DNA from: Luteibacter sp. SG786
Lineage (GTDB): Bacteria > Pseudomonadota > Gammaproteobacteria > Xanthomonadales > Rhodanobacteraceae
DNA: 64,000 nucleotides
Assembly (NCBI RefSeq): GCF_011759605.1
Contig: NZ_JAAOYX010000001.1
Coordinates: 930,001-994,000 of the forward strand
Direction: 5' to 3'
Below the pieces are notes generated by a model. It worked only from the letters and a program-made list of their open reading frames with translations, searched no databases and was not told where the DNA came from. Positions 1 through 8,367 of this stretch are shown here, piece after piece. Position 1 is the stretch's first letter; each line of letters begins with the position of its first letter. The translations under genes and the position numbers were made by a program.

Positions 1-1
1 C

Positions 2-1858
2 GGCGTCTCGGTTTTCGCCGTCGCGTTCTTCGGCATCGAGTCGTACTTCGTCTCGCACGTGGACACGTACGTCGCGAAAGTCGGCGAGCACGAGATCTCG
101 CAGCAGGATTGGCAGCAGCGCCTCAACGAACTGCGTCAGCAGGCCGCGCAGGATCCGAACTCGCCGTTCACGGCGGCCGACCTCGAAAAGCCCGAGCTCA
201 AGCAGCGCGTGCTCGACGGCATGATCAGCCAGGCCCTGTTGCAGCAGGCCAATACCGACCTCGGCCTCACGGTGTCCGACGCCAGCGTTCGTGCGGCGAT
301 CGGCAGCGATCCGGGCTTCCAGGTCAACGGCCAGTTCAGCCCCGAAACGTATCGCGCCGTGCTCGCCATGCAGGGCATGAGCCCGGGCATGTACGAAGCG
401 CGCGTCCGTAGCTCGCTGGCCACGCAGCTCATTCCCCAGGCCATTTCGAGCACCACCCTCGTCAGCGACGCCGACGTCGACGCCTTCTTCCGCCTGCGTC
501 TGCAGCAGCGCGACCTGCGTTTCGTCGAACTGCCGCGCCCCTCGCTCACCGACGCCAACGTGCCGGATGCCGAGATCGAGGCGTTCTACAAGTCGCACAT
601 CGCCGACTACACCACGCCGGAGCAGGTGTCGGTGCAGTACCTCGAAGTGAAGCAGGCCGACCTCAAGGTGGGCGAACCCACCGACGAGCAGCTCCACGCG
701 TACTACGACAAGTTCAAGCAGCGTTACGCTCAGCCGGAGCAGCGCGAGGCGTCGCACATCCTCGTGAACGTGCCCAAGAACGCCACGCCCGAGCAGCAGA
801 AGGCCGCGCTCGAGAAAGCAAAGAAGATCGCCGCGGAAGCCACGCCGGAGAACTTCGCCAAGCTTGCTGCCGAGAACTCCGACGACCTGGGTTCCAAGCG
901 TACGGGCGGCGACCTCGGCTGGCTGGAGAAGGGCGTCGCCAACGCCGCCTTCGACACCGCGCTCTTCAGCATGAAGAAGGGTGAGATCACCAAGGAGCCC
1001 GTGCTGTCGCCGGAAGAGGGCTACCACATCATCTGGCTGCGCGACGCGCGCGACGGCGATGCCAAGCCGTTCGCCGAGGTGCGCGGTCAGCTTGCCGAGG
1101 ATTGGGCGAAGAACGAAGGCGAGCGCCTGTACAACGAGCGTGCGGGCCAGCTCGCCGATCTGTCGGAGCGCAACCCGGGTTCGCTCGAGCCCGCCGCCAA
1201 GGAACTCGGCCTGGACATCAAGACATCGCCGCTGTTCGGCCGCGACGGGGGGCAGGGTATCCCGGCCGATCCGAAGTTCGTGCAGGCGGCGTTCGCGGAC
1301 GACGTGCTGAATCAGGGCAACAACTCGTCCCTGGTGCAGGTCGGCAAGGGCGACGCGGTGGTCATGCACCTCGCCAAGCACAACCCGGCGGCGCCGAAGG
1401 CACTTGCCGACGTCACCGACGCGATTCGCCAGCGCATCCTCGATGAGCGCGTCGACACGCTCGCTAAGCAGAACGCCGACAAGATCGCCGGCGAACTCGC
1501 CAAGGGCGGCGACGTGGCGGCCCTCGCGAAGGCGCCGGTGCGCACGCTCGCCGGCGTCGATCGCAGTAAGCTCGGCACCCTCACCGACGTGCCTCCGGCC
1601 ATCCTGCGGCAGGCGTTCACGCTTCCGCACCCGGTCGACGGCAAGCCGAGCTGGACCACCGTGAAAACGGACAACGGCGCCTACGCCCTGGTGGCCGTGG
1701 ACAAGGTGGTCGACGGCGATCCGTCGAAGGTGGAGAAGGCGCAGCGCGACGCCCTGCGCGGCCAGATGATGGACGCCATGGCCCAGGCGGCCACGATGGA
1801 ATACATCGAGGCCCTGAAGGCCAAGGGTGAGATCAAGATCGCCCAGGACCGCATGTAA
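2..1858 (+). CDS. ppiD: Periplasmic chaperone / peptidyl-prolyl isomerase PpiD (5' end outside window)
   Basis: The reading frame is open to the left edge, so the true start lies upstream; a GTG at position 59 is internal. The first visible residues are hydrophobic (VFAVAFFGI), the tail of the single N-terminal membrane anchor typical of PpiD. A SurA-like N-terminal chaperone region follows, then a parvulin rotamase domain at about visible residues 240-340 with the family signatures EASHILV and GGDLGWLEKG, then a long C-terminal region. About 619 residues are visible, close to the usual size of PpiD. PpiD is an inner-membrane protein whose periplasmic part helps fold newly exported outer-membrane proteins near the Sec translocon. 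A strong terminator follows the TAA stop, so it is the last gene of its transcript. The assignment is secure at family level. Confidence 0.93.
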   Translation, partial: GVSVFAVAFFGIESYFVSHVDTYVAKVGEHEISQQDWQQRLNELRQQAAQDPNSPFTAADLEKPELKQRVLDGMISQALLQQANTDLGLTVSDASVRAAIGSDPGFQVNGQFSPETYRAVLAMQGMSPGMYEARVRSSLATQLIPQAISSTTLVSDADVDAFFRLRLQQRDLRFVELPRPSLTDANVPDAEIEAFYKSHIADYTTPEQVSVQYLEVKQADLKVGEPTDEQLHAYYDKFKQRYAQPEQREASHILVNVPKNATPEQQKAALEKAKKIAAEATPENFAKLAAENSDDLGSKRTGGDLGWLEKGVANAAFDTALFSMKKGEITKEPVLSPEEGYHIIWLRDARDGDAKPFAEVRGQLAEDWAKNEGERLYNERAGQLADLSERNPGSLEPAAKELGLDIKTSPLFGRDGGQGIPADPKFVQAAFADDVLNQGNNSSLVQVGKGDAVVMHLAKHNPAAPKALADVTDAIRQRILDERVDTLAKQNADKIAGELAKGGDVAALAKAPVRTLAGVDRSKLGTLTDVPPAILRQAFTLPHPVDGKPSWTTVKTDNGAYALVAVDKVVDGDPSKVEKAQRDALRGQMMDAMAQAATMEYIEALKAKGEIKIAQDRM

Positions 1859-1887
1859 GCTCGTTCAACGGTTTTCAGGAAGACAAG

Positions 1888-1911
1888 AACCCCTCTCCGG
1901 AGGGGTTTTTT
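1888..1911 (+). terminator. Rho-independent terminator of ppiD
   Basis: A six-pair GC-rich stem (CCCCTC/GAGGGG) with a TCCG loop is followed by six T residues, 30 nt after the ppiD stop. Confidence 0.92.
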
Positions 1912-1916
1912 GCGTT

Positions 1917-1998
1917 TGTGGGAGCCGGCTCTGCCGGCGATCCCGCGACAGCGGGCAACCTGCCCCAAGCACCCATCGCCGCTGAAGCGGCTCCCACA
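1917..1998 (-). repeat. Palindromic intergenic repeat, copy 1 (REP/REPIN-like)
   Basis: This 82-bp unit is bounded by TGTGGGAGCCG and its inverse, each followed by an inner GC-rich hairpin. It is the reverse complement of the copies near 14.7, 17.4 and 31.7 kb, with few differences. It lies just after the ppiD terminator. The two-hairpin design resembles a REP doublet (REPIN). No RAYT transposase that might mobilise it is visible in the window. Confidence 0.88.
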
Positions 1999-2078
1999 AG
2001 GGCTCGTCGTCCGTGCGGAAGCGCATGGACGGCCGGGCCGATTACAATACGCGTCTCACTGCGTCAAAGGGACACCCC

Positions 2079-3284
2079 GTGATCATCCAGCCCAAGGTCC
2101 GTGGCTTCATCTGCACCACCGCTCATCCGGTGGGCTGCGCGAAGAACGTCGAAGAACAGATCGCCATCACGAAGGCCAGCGGTGCCTTCGCCGACGGCCC
2201 GAAGAACGTGCTGGTCATCGGCGCGTCCACCGGCTACGGCCTGGCCTCGCGCATCACGGCCGCCTTCGGCCATGGCGCGGCCACCCTCGGCGTGTTCTTC
2301 GAGAAGCCGTCGAGCGAGGCGAAGACAGGCACGGCCGGCTGGTACAACTCGGCCGCGTTCGACCGCCTGGCTCGGGAGGCGGGCTTGTTCAGCCGCTCCA
2401 TCAACGGCGACGCCTTCGCCGACGAAACCCGCGCCCGCGCGATCGACATCATCCGTAACGAGATGGGCGGCAAGGTGGACCTGGTGGTCTATTCGCTGGC
2501 CTCGCCCGTGCGCAAGCTGCCTAAGACCGGCGAAGTCGTTCGGTCCGCGCTGAAGACCATCGGCGAAACGTTCACCGCGTCGTCCGTCGACACGAACAAG
2601 GACGCCGTGGTGCAGGCCTCGGTGGAACCGGCCACGGAACAGGAAATCAAGGACACCGTCACTGTCATGGGTGGCGAGGACTGGGCGCTGTGGATGGATG
2701 CGCTCAGCGAAGCGGGCGTGCTCGCTGACAGCGCCACCACCATCGCGTACAGCTACGTCGGCACCGAGATCACCTGGCCCATCTACTGGCACGGCACGCT
2801 GGGGCAGGCCAAGCAGCATCTCGACCGCACCGCAAAGGAACTTCGCGAGCGTTACGCCGCCAAGGGGCTGCGTTCCTACGTGGGTGTGATGAAGTCGGTG
2901 GTGACCCAGGCCAGTTCCGCCATTCCGGTGATTCCGCTTTATGTCTCCATGGTGTTCAAGATCATGAAGGCCAAGGGCATCCACGAAGGCACCATCGAGC
3001 AGATCAACCGGCTTTTCCACGACCGCCTGTACCGTGCGGACGGTAAGGCGCCGGACACCGACGCGGAAGGGCGCGTGCGCCTCGACGACTGGGAGCTGCG
3101 TGACGACGTGCAGGGCGAGTGCAAGGCCCTCTGGCCCACCGTCACCACGGAAAACCTCTGGCAGGTGACCGATTACGCCGGCTACAAGCACGACTTCATC
3201 AAGCTGTTCGGGTTCGAGGCGAAAGGTGTCGATTACGACGCCGACGTGAATCCGGACGTGCAGTGGGACGTGGTGCAGCTTTAA
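2079..3284 (+). CDS. fabV: Enoyl-[acyl-carrier-protein] reductase FabV (trans-2-enoyl-CoA reductase family)
   Basis: This 401-residue protein catalyses NADH-dependent reduction of the enoyl-ACP double bond, the last step of each fatty-acid elongation cycle. The GTG start at 2079 is chosen because family members begin with [12 protein letters not shown] and because AAAGGG lies 7 nt upstream. The N-terminal CTTAHPVGC segment, the dinucleotide-binding [11 protein letters not shown] at about residues 45-55 and the FabV-type active-site pattern Y-x8-K ([10 protein letters not shown]) are all present, and the length matches the family (about 400). FabV is an alternative to FabI. No FabI is seen in the fab cluster at 30-35 kb, so FabV probably supplies this step. 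A TACAAT -10 element lies at 2043-2048, with no convincing -35. Confidence 0.96.
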   Translation: MIIQPKVRGFICTTAHPVGCAKNVEEQIAITKASGAFADGPKNVLVIGASTGYGLASRITAAFGHGAATLGVFFEKPSSEAKTGTAGWYNSAAFDRLAREAGLFSRSINGDAFADETRARAIDIIRNEMGGKVDLVVYSLASPVRKLPKTGEVVRSALKTIGETFTASSVDTNKDAVVQASVEPATEQEIKDTVTVMGGEDWALWMDALSEAGVLADSATTIAYSYVGTEITWPIYWHGTLGQAKQHLDRTAKELRERYAAKGLRSYVGVMKSVVTQASSAIPVIPLYVSMVFKIMKAKGIHEGTIEQINRLFHDRLYRADGKAPDTDAEGRVRLDDWELRDDVQGECKALWPTVTTENLWQVTDYAGYKHDFIKLFGFEAKGVDYDADVNPDVQWDVVQL

Positions 3285-3300
3285 GCGACGGGCTCACAAC

Positions 3301-3328
3301 GCCGTGCCGCACGCACGTGCGGCACGGC
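3301..3328. terminator. Perfect hairpin between convergent fabV and mltD
   Basis: A 12-bp perfect stem (GCCGTGCCGCAC and its complement) with a GCAC loop lies between two convergent stops. It lacks a strong T run, so it may end transcripts from both sides by a mixed mechanism, or protect mRNA 3' ends. Confidence 0.6.
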
Positions 3329-3338
3329 CGTGACAGGA

Positions 3339-4607
3339 TCAGCGCGAGGCCGAGAGTTTCAACACCTGGCCCGGCTTCACCGCCTGGGTCTGCAGGTCGT
3401 TCCACTTCATCAGCTGTTCCACGCTCACCTGGTGACGGCGCGCGATCGACCAGAGCGATTCGCCGTTGTTGACCTTGTGGAACACGATCTGCGGCTCGTC
3501 GTGGCCCGCGGATTTCTTCGTGGGCTTCTTCGCCGTCTTGACGACGGTGTTCTTGCTCTTGGTCTTGCCGCGCGCCGAAGTGGCGGCTGGCAGCGAGGCG
3601 GCCGCTTCGTCCGCTACCTCGGCAACGGCGTCGGGAGTGTCCACCGATGCGACCGGGCCGAGCTTGTATTGGTCCGCCGCCGACTTCGGCAACAGCAGAC
3701 TGGAACTGACCGTGCCCTTGTTCGTGCGATAGGCCGGATTGAAGTCGCGCAGGTTGTCCATGGACAGGCCGGACTGCTTCGCCGCCTGCGCGAGCGACTG
3801 CGGGCTCGATACCTGCACCACCTGCAAGGCATTCTCCGAGTCGCGCTTAGGCAACGACACGTTGAAGCGCGCAGGGTCGCGCACGATGCACGCGATGGCC
3901 ATGAGCTTCACCAGGTGTTCCTTCGTGCCGGCCTTCATCGGCACGTCGGGGAGGCCGTCGTCGTTCGTGGGGCCGCCGTGTTTGTCGAGCTTCTTCTTCA
4001 GCCCGAACTCGCCCGCGTTGTACGCGACGTCGACCAGGCGCCAGTCGCCCAGGTCGTCGTAGTAGCGGCGCATCATGTTCATGACCGATTCGGTGGACTT
4101 GGTGATGTCCAGCCGTTCGTCGTAGTTTTTTTCCACGCGCAGCCCGAGCGTGCGGGCCGTCTGCGGCATGATCTGCCACATGCCCGCCGGCCGGTTCTTC
4201 TTCCCCGGCACGTGGCGATATTGGCTTTCCACCCAGGGCAGCAGCGCGAACTCGCCGGCCACGCCATGCTTCACCGCCGACTTGTGCGCGTACGCGATAA
4301 GCGGAAGCACTTCGTTCACGTTCTGCTCGAAGCGATTCGGCTGCTTCGTGTACGTGCGCGCCCAGGCGAGCACCTGCGGATCGGCTTCGCAGCCGGGAAG
4401 CGCGAACGTGTCGCGCATGTCCGACCAGAAGTCGGCCGGCTGTGCCGGACGCAGCAGTTGCGGCGCCACGGCCACGTCGTCCACCGGGGCCACCGGCGCA
4501 ACCGTCGGGGCGGGCTGCTGTGGCACCGGCTTCGGTACGCCGCCCGCGCAGGCGGTCAGGAACAGGGGGATCAGGGTAGGCAGGAGGCGGCGGTGAAGTG
4601 CGTTCAT
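3339..4607 (-). CDS. mltD: Membrane-bound lytic murein transglycosylase D (lipoprotein)
   Basis: This 422-residue enzyme cleaves peptidoglycan glycan strands to 1,6-anhydro-muropeptides. The start ATG at 4607 overlaps the gloB stop (ATGA) and yields a lipoprotein signal with lipobox LTAC (Cys20). The SLT domain spans about residues 100-235, with the likely catalytic Glu127 in PWVESQYRHVPG and the GMWQIMPQTAR motif. A degenerate LysM-like segment (about 285-330) and one clear C-terminal LysM (about 370-418, VNNGESLWSIARRHQVS) bind peptidoglycan. A Lys/Ala-rich linker separates the two. E. coli MltD has the same order of domains. It is the distal gene of a two-gene unit with gloB, as in many gammaproteobacteria. 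Confidence 0.95.
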   Translation of the reverse strand: MNALHRRLLPTLIPLFLTACAGGVPKPVPQQPAPTVAPVAPVDDVAVAPQLLRPAQPADFWSDMRDTFALPGCEADPQVLAWARTYTKQPNRFEQNVNEVLPLIAYAHKSAVKHGVAGEFALLPWVESQYRHVPGKKNRPAGMWQIMPQTARTLGLRVEKNYDERLDITKSTESVMNMMRRYYDDLGDWRLVDVAYNAGEFGLKKKLDKHGGPTNDDGLPDVPMKAGTKEHLVKLMAIACIVRDPARFNVSLPKRDSENALQVVQVSSPQSLAQAAKQSGLSMDNLRDFNPAYRTNKGTVSSSLLLPKSAADQYKLGPVASVDTPDAVAEVADEAAASLPAATSARGKTKSKNTVVKTAKKPTKKSAGHDEPQIVFHKVNNGESLWSIARRHQVSVEQLMKWNDLQTQAVKPGQVLKLSASR

Positions 4608-5371
4608 GCGGTAAACGTGTCCTTGGCTTGCCGCAACGCGGCGAAGCGCTCCACTCGTGAGGCGTGGTTGTTGCCCTGGGCCCGAACCCAGCGGGCCACG
4701 GCATCGCTGTCCACGCGCAGGAAGGGGTTGCTTGCGTATTCGTCGGCAAGGCGCGTAGGCACGCTGGGCTGGCCCTCCGCGCGAAGGCGCGTGACCTCGT
4801 CCGAGCGGCGGCGCAGGTCCGGGTTGTCCGGATCGACGCTCAGCGCGAAACGGATGTTCGCCGCGGTGTATTCGTGCGCGCAGCAGACCAGGGTGTCGGC
4901 CGGCAGGTCGGCGAAGCGGTCGAGCGAGGCCAGCATCTGCTCGGGCGTGCCTTCGAAGAGGCGGCCGCAACCGGCGCTGAAAAGCGTGTCGCCGCAGAAC
5001 AGGAAGCCTTCGCCGGCGTACGCGACGTGCGAACGGGTGTGGCCCGGCACGCCGATGACCTTGAAGGAGGCCTTTGGCGCATCCAGCGTGACCGTGTCGC
5101 CGTCGTCGACGATCTGGGTCTTGTACGGGATGCGCGGATCGAGCGGCGCGATCACTTCCACGTCGTGCTCGCGCACGAGGTCGAACACGCCGCCGATGTG
5201 GTCGTTGTGGTGGTGCGTAAGAAGGATGGCCGTGAGCGTCCAGCCGCGCTTGGCCAGCGCGGCTTCGACGGGGGCGGCTTCACCGGGATCCACGACGAAG
5301 GCATTGCCATCGTCGTCGGCGACCAGCCAGATGTAGTTGTCGCTCAAGGCCGCGACGGGGACCCAATGCAT
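4604..5371 (-). CDS. gloB: Hydroxyacylglutathione hydrolase (glyoxalase II)
   Basis: This 255-residue metallo-beta-lactamase-fold enzyme hydrolyses S-lactoylglutathione to lactate and glutathione, completing methylglyoxal detoxification in the cytoplasm. The start is placed at ATG 5371 (MHWVPVAALSDNYIW), the conserved family N-terminus. The metal-binding motif THHHNDHIGG lies at about residues 52-61. GHTRSHVAY and FCGDTLFSAGCGRLFEG follow, both typical of GloB, with a late His in CCAHEYT. The length fits the family (about 250). Its stop overlaps the mltD start by four bases. The 162-bp gap to the divergent methyltransferase at 5534 should hold promoters for both directions. Confidence 0.96.
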   Translation of the reverse strand: MHWVPVAALSDNYIWLVADDDGNAFVVDPGEAAPVEAALAKRGWTLTAILLTHHHNDHIGGVFDLVREHDVEVIAPLDPRIPYKTQIVDDGDTVTLDAPKASFKVIGVPGHTRSHVAYAGEGFLFCGDTLFSAGCGRLFEGTPEQMLASLDRFADLPADTLVCCAHEYTAANIRFALSVDPDNPDLRRRSDEVTRLRAEGQPSVPTRLADEYASNPFLRVDSDAVARWVRAQGNNHASRVERFAALRQAKDTFTA

Positions 5372-5533
5372 CGGGCTGACTCCGTGACGTCGGTAGGGCG
5401 CGAACACCCAAGAGTGGCCGCCGGGGAGGTGCAAACCGGGCGGGGCGGCCGGACTATATCAGCCGGGTATATCTCACTCGTTAGGATCTCATTAACCGCT
5501 TCCGGGCCCTCCGACCCGTTAGACTGCAAGCCC

Positions 5534-6226
5534 ATGGCCCCGTTCTCCCCGGACATTTACGCCACGCCCCAGGTCGGCAAGCTGCTGGCCGACGAGGCGC
5601 GCGCCCTGGCGCCCCTGCTGACGCGGTGCACGGGCGAGCATGGCCTGCACCTCACCGCCGCGGCGCAGGGCGAGCCGCCCGCCATCCCGCTGCTGGGCCA
5701 CTGGGCCACGCTCCGGGTGTCGGGGGCGGCCCTGGGTGGCGATGTCCTGGCGAGCGGCCTGGAGGCGCTCCCGTTCGCCGACGAGGCCTTCGGTGTGGTG
5801 CTGCTGCGCCATGCCCTCGAAACCACGGCGCGCCAGGACAACCTCCTGGACGAAGCCATCCGGGTGCTGGCGCCCGGCGGCATGCTGGCCATCACCGGTA
5901 TCCATCCCCTCGGACTGTGGTCGCCCTGGGTGGCGAAACAGAGCCGGGGCGTGCGGCCGCGCCTCACCTGGCCGTGGTGGTGGAGCCAGCGCCTCGTGCG
6001 CGACGAATTCGAGCTGTCGATGCCGCGGCGGGTGGGCAGTGCCTGGCCACGCGCGGGCGGTGCCGCCGTCGGCGAATCGCTGGTAGGTGGCGGGTACATG
6101 CTCGTGGCGCGCAAAAAACGTCCCGCGGCGGTACCCTTGCGGCCCCGTGTCGCCGCCGTGCCCGCGCCCATTCCCGGGACGCTGGCTTCGGGAGCGCGCC
6201 GCAATGCCCGCGAATCGATCACCTGA
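5534..6226 (+). CDS. SAM-dependent methyltransferase, class I (type 11 family)
   Basis: This 230-residue protein starts at ATG 5534. It is a methyltransferase of the group commonly found between gloB and rnhA in gammaproteobacteria. Visible signatures are a central segment LEALPFADEAFGVVLLRHALE (motif II region) and EAIRVLAPGGMLAITGIHPLGLW, the post-motif typical of Methyltransf_11 proteins. The N-terminal glycine motif is weak, as in other members of this subgroup. The C-terminus is basic and proline-rich (KKRPAAVPLRPR). The substrate is unknown. It lies 8 nt upstream of rnhA and is probably co-transcribed with rnhA and dnaQ. Confidence 0.8.
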   Translation: MAPFSPDIYATPQVGKLLADEARALAPLLTRCTGEHGLHLTAAAQGEPPAIPLLGHWATLRVSGAALGGDVLASGLEALPFADEAFGVVLLRHALETTARQDNLLDEAIRVLAPGGMLAITGIHPLGLWSPWVAKQSRGVRPRLTWPWWWSQRLVRDEFELSMPRRVGSAWPRAGGAAVGESLVGGGYMLVARKKRPAAVPLRPRVAAVPAPIPGTLASGARRNARESIT

Positions 6227-6234
6227 AGTAGTCC

Positions 6235-6690
6235 ATGACAGATACCGTTGAAGCGTTCACCGATGGCGCATGCCTCGGCAACCCCGGGCCGGGTGGCTGG
6301 GCCGCGCTGCTTCGCGCCAAGGGCATCGAGAAGATGCTCTCCGGCGGCGAAGCCGAAACCACGAACAACCGCATGGAAATGATGGCGGCCATCTCCGCGC
6401 TCGAAGCGCTGACCCGCCGTTGCAACGTGCACCTCATGACCGATTCGAAATACGTGATGCAGGGCGTGCAGGAATGGGTGCCCAAGTGGCGCCGCAACGG
6501 CTGGAAGACGGCCGACAAGAAGCCGGTGAAAAACCAGGATCTCTGGATCCGCCTCGACGAGGCCGCCGCCGCGCACACCGTCACCTGGGAATGGGTGAAG
6601 GGCCACAATGGCCACGTGGAGAACGAACGCGTCGACGTCGCCGCGCGCGACCAGGCACTCATCTACAAGGCGAAAGGGAAGGTGGCATGA
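6235..6690 (+). CDS. rnhA: Ribonuclease HI
   Basis: This 151-residue enzyme degrades the RNA strand of RNA-DNA hybrids, such as primers and R-loops. All catalytic residues are present in E. coli numbering: Asp10 (FTDGAC), Glu48 (NRMEMM), Asp70 (LMTDSKY) and Asp134 (ERVDVAARD), with His124 in KGHNGH. The basic handle region ([16 protein letters not shown]) is intact. The stop overlaps the dnaQ start by four bases (ATGA). rnhA-dnaQ adjacency is common in proteobacteria and links primer removal to proofreading. Confidence 0.98.
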   Translation: MTDTVEAFTDGACLGNPGPGGWAALLRAKGIEKMLSGGEAETTNNRMEMMAAISALEALTRRCNVHLMTDSKYVMQGVQEWVPKWRRNGWKTADKKPVKNQDLWIRLDEAAAAHTVTWEWVKGHNGHVENERVDVAARDQALIYKAKGKVA

Positions 6691-7409
6691 GGCAGATCGT
6701 GCTCGATACGGAAACCACGGGCCTCGAAGCGCATCTCGGTCATCGCCTCATCGAAATCGGCGCGGTCGAGATGATCGGTCGCCGCCCCACCGGGCGCACG
6801 TTCCACACCTATCTCAACCCCGAGCGCGCCATCGACGAAGGCGCGCGGGAAGTCACCGGCATCCAGGACGAGTTTCTGCTCGACAAGCCGTTCTTCCGCG
6901 ACAAGGTGGACGAGTTCCTCGACTTCATTCGCGGCGCTGAGTTGATCATCCACAACGCCGCGTTCGACGTGGGATTCATCAATGCCGAACTCAAACTGGC
7001 GGGCGCGCACTACGGTCAGGTGACCGACTACGCCACCGTGCTCGATACGCTGCTGATGGCACGCGCCATGTATCCGGGCCAGCGCAACAGCCTCGACGCG
7101 CTGTGCAAACGCCTGGGCGTGGACAACACGCACCGCGACCTGCACGGCGGCCTGCTCGACGCCCAGCTGCTGGCGGACGTCTATATCGCGATGACGTCGG
7201 GCCAGGTGGCGCTGGACTTCGCCTTCGACGCCTCAGCCGACGACCGCGGCGCGAACATCCTCGGCGACATCGTCATCTCCCGGCGGCCGATCGTGCTGCG
7301 CGCCACCGACCAGGAGCTTGCATTGCATGCGCAGCGCCTCGACGCTATCGACAAGGCGGCGGGTGGGCAGAGCATCTGGCGTCGGTTGGAATCGGAAACG
7401 GTTCACTGA
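6687..7409 (+). CDS. dnaQ: DNA polymerase III epsilon subunit (3'-5' proofreading exonuclease)
   Basis: This 240-residue protein has the three exonuclease motifs: ExoI at residues 7-12 (DTETTG, Asp7 and Glu9), ExoII ([10 protein letters not shown]) and ExoIII ([12 protein letters not shown]). After the catalytic core, GQVALDF resembles the beta-clamp binding pentamer found in epsilon subunits. The C-terminal tail, which binds the alpha subunit, follows. It proofreads for the replicative polymerase. It starts within the rnhA stop. Downstream is a 145-bp non-coding gap before the convergent accessory genes. Confidence 0.97.
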   Translation: MRQIVLDTETTGLEAHLGHRLIEIGAVEMIGRRPTGRTFHTYLNPERAIDEGAREVTGIQDEFLLDKPFFRDKVDEFLDFIRGAELIIHNAAFDVGFINAELKLAGAHYGQVTDYATVLDTLLMARAMYPGQRNSLDALCKRLGVDNTHRDLHGGLLDAQLLADVYIAMTSGQVALDFAFDASADDRGANILGDIVISRRPIVLRATDQELALHAQRLDAIDKAAGGQSIWRRLESETVH

Positions 7410-7443
7410 TCCTACGGCATGGCTCAGGACGAGGCCCCCTGAC

Positions 7444-7474
7444 CGTCGTCCCTGCGAAGGCAGGGACCCAGCGA
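7444..7474 (+). repeat. Small hairpin repeat, family 2 copy 1
   Basis: A hairpin CCCTGC-gaag-GCAGGG is set in the context CGTCGT...ACCCAGCG. A second, diverged copy with the same flanks (CGTCGC...GCCCAGCG) occurs at 56751. This looks like a short dispersed intergenic repeat. It lies in the non-coding gap after dnaQ. Confidence 0.6.
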
Positions 7475-7554
7475 CTTGCGGGCGCACGATGTTTACGGGC
7501 GCCCCGGTTCGGCTTGAGCCATCGCACCCGGAGAGTGCGACGAACCGTTTCCCC

Positions 7555-7782
7555 TCAACGGCGGCTCCTATTGGCCCAACGCCATCCGATCCAACATACG
7601 ACGAGAGTGATTGCGTCAAAGGTCGCGAGGAGGGGTAGGGGGTCACTCCATTTGTCCATATTTGTCGTCCTGCCGAAGTAGGGCGGGCCGTCTCCAAAAT
7701 ATTCGCTGTAAACCTCGACATTCATGACGGCGGTGACGAGGACGGTACCGAGGCTCAACAAAGCGAAAGAGAGTCTTTTCAT
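7555..7782 (-). CDS. Small two-TM membrane protein, putative immunity protein for the adjacent toxin
   Basis: This 75-residue protein begins at ATG 7782, inside the stop codon of the DUF2778 gene (ATGA), so the two are probably translated together. Two hydrophobic stretches are visible, at about residues 4-22 and 48-68, joined by a polar loop with YSEYFGDGPPYFG. A basic tail ends WRWANRSRR. No family is recognised. Small membrane or periplasmic proteins placed directly after Tlde1-type effectors act as immunity proteins in known systems. The function here is inferred from position and topology only. The composition is AT-richer than nearby housekeeping genes, suggesting transfer. Confidence 0.6.
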   Translation of the reverse strand: MKRLSFALLSLGTVLVTAVMNVEVYSEYFGDGPPYFGRTTNMDKWSDPLPLLATFDAITLVVCWIGWRWANRSRR

Positions 7783-8291
7783 GAGCGGTGGCGCAAGTTG
7801 TAGTCCACAGTCAGGATGCAATAGATGTTCTCCCTGCCATTGACCTGTTCCTTCAGGTCTTTCGCGAATCGGTCCATGTGAACCCACAAATCTATGCATC
7901 CCGCGCTTCCGGGCGTGGTGCCGCCATGGATAAAGAATCCGCCACGTCCATAGGTCTCAGTTTCCGGGAAAGGGTGGATGGTGAGCCGGTGATTTCCCCA
8001 AGCGGATCGGGATGCCGGCCGGTACCAGGCGTTGGACCACAGCTCCGCAGGTGTCACCCAGTAAACCCCTTCGGGGATGGGGCCTTCATTGCCCAGGCGC
8101 TGACGTTCAATGGAATATCTGAAGCCGTCTGGTGTCAGGCGTCCCGACACGGCTGGGTAAGAGCGCCCAAAGCCCGGCATCCTGAGATATCCACCATTGA
8201 ACTCCAGCCGAAGGTGGCTTCGTATGCCTGCCAGGATAGGGGCCACCCACGTTCGGCGGAATACCTGCTTGCATTCATCCTTGTTGCCCAT
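7779..8291 (-). CDS. DUF2778 / Tlde1-like L,D-transpeptidase-fold protein (putative antibacterial effector)
   Basis: This 170-residue protein has the DUF2778 pattern: LEFNGGYLRMPG at about residues 29-40, YPAVSGR at 45-51, GPIPEGVYWV at 70-79, and the catalytic segment IHGGTTPGSAGCIDL with His122 and Cys132. DUF2778 contains the Salmonella effector Tlde1, a YkuD-like enzyme that cuts or exchanges peptidoglycan cross-link peptides in rival cells after delivery by a type VI system. No signal peptide is visible, which suits a secreted effector that needs another route to the periplasm. No type VI structural genes are in the window, so it would be an orphan. It is followed by a coupled membrane protein, the expected immunity partner. 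The gene has lower GC than its neighbours. The family call is firm; the effector role is inference. Confidence 0.8.
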   Translation of the reverse strand: MGNKDECKQVFRRTWVAPILAGIRSHLRLEFNGGYLRMPGFGRSYPAVSGRLTPDGFRYSIERQRLGNEGPIPEGVYWVTPAELWSNAWYRPASRSAWGNHRLTIHPFPETETYGRGGFFIHGGTTPGSAGCIDLWVHMDRFAKDLKEQVNGRENIYCILTVDYNLRHRS

Positions 8292-8367
8292 CGTTAGCGA
8301 CGGGCAACGATAGACGTCATGGGCTCTTGCTCATATAGAGGAATTCTGAATTTTTGCCGATGGCGTA

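Noticed and set aside
3330-5336. A 668-codon plus-strand frame opposite mltD and gloB
   Set aside because: Both minus-strand genes have complete catalytic motifs; this frame has none.
7103-7681. A plus-strand frame downstream of dnaQ
   Set aside because: Its first half is dnaQ in another frame and the rest is repeat-bearing spacer.
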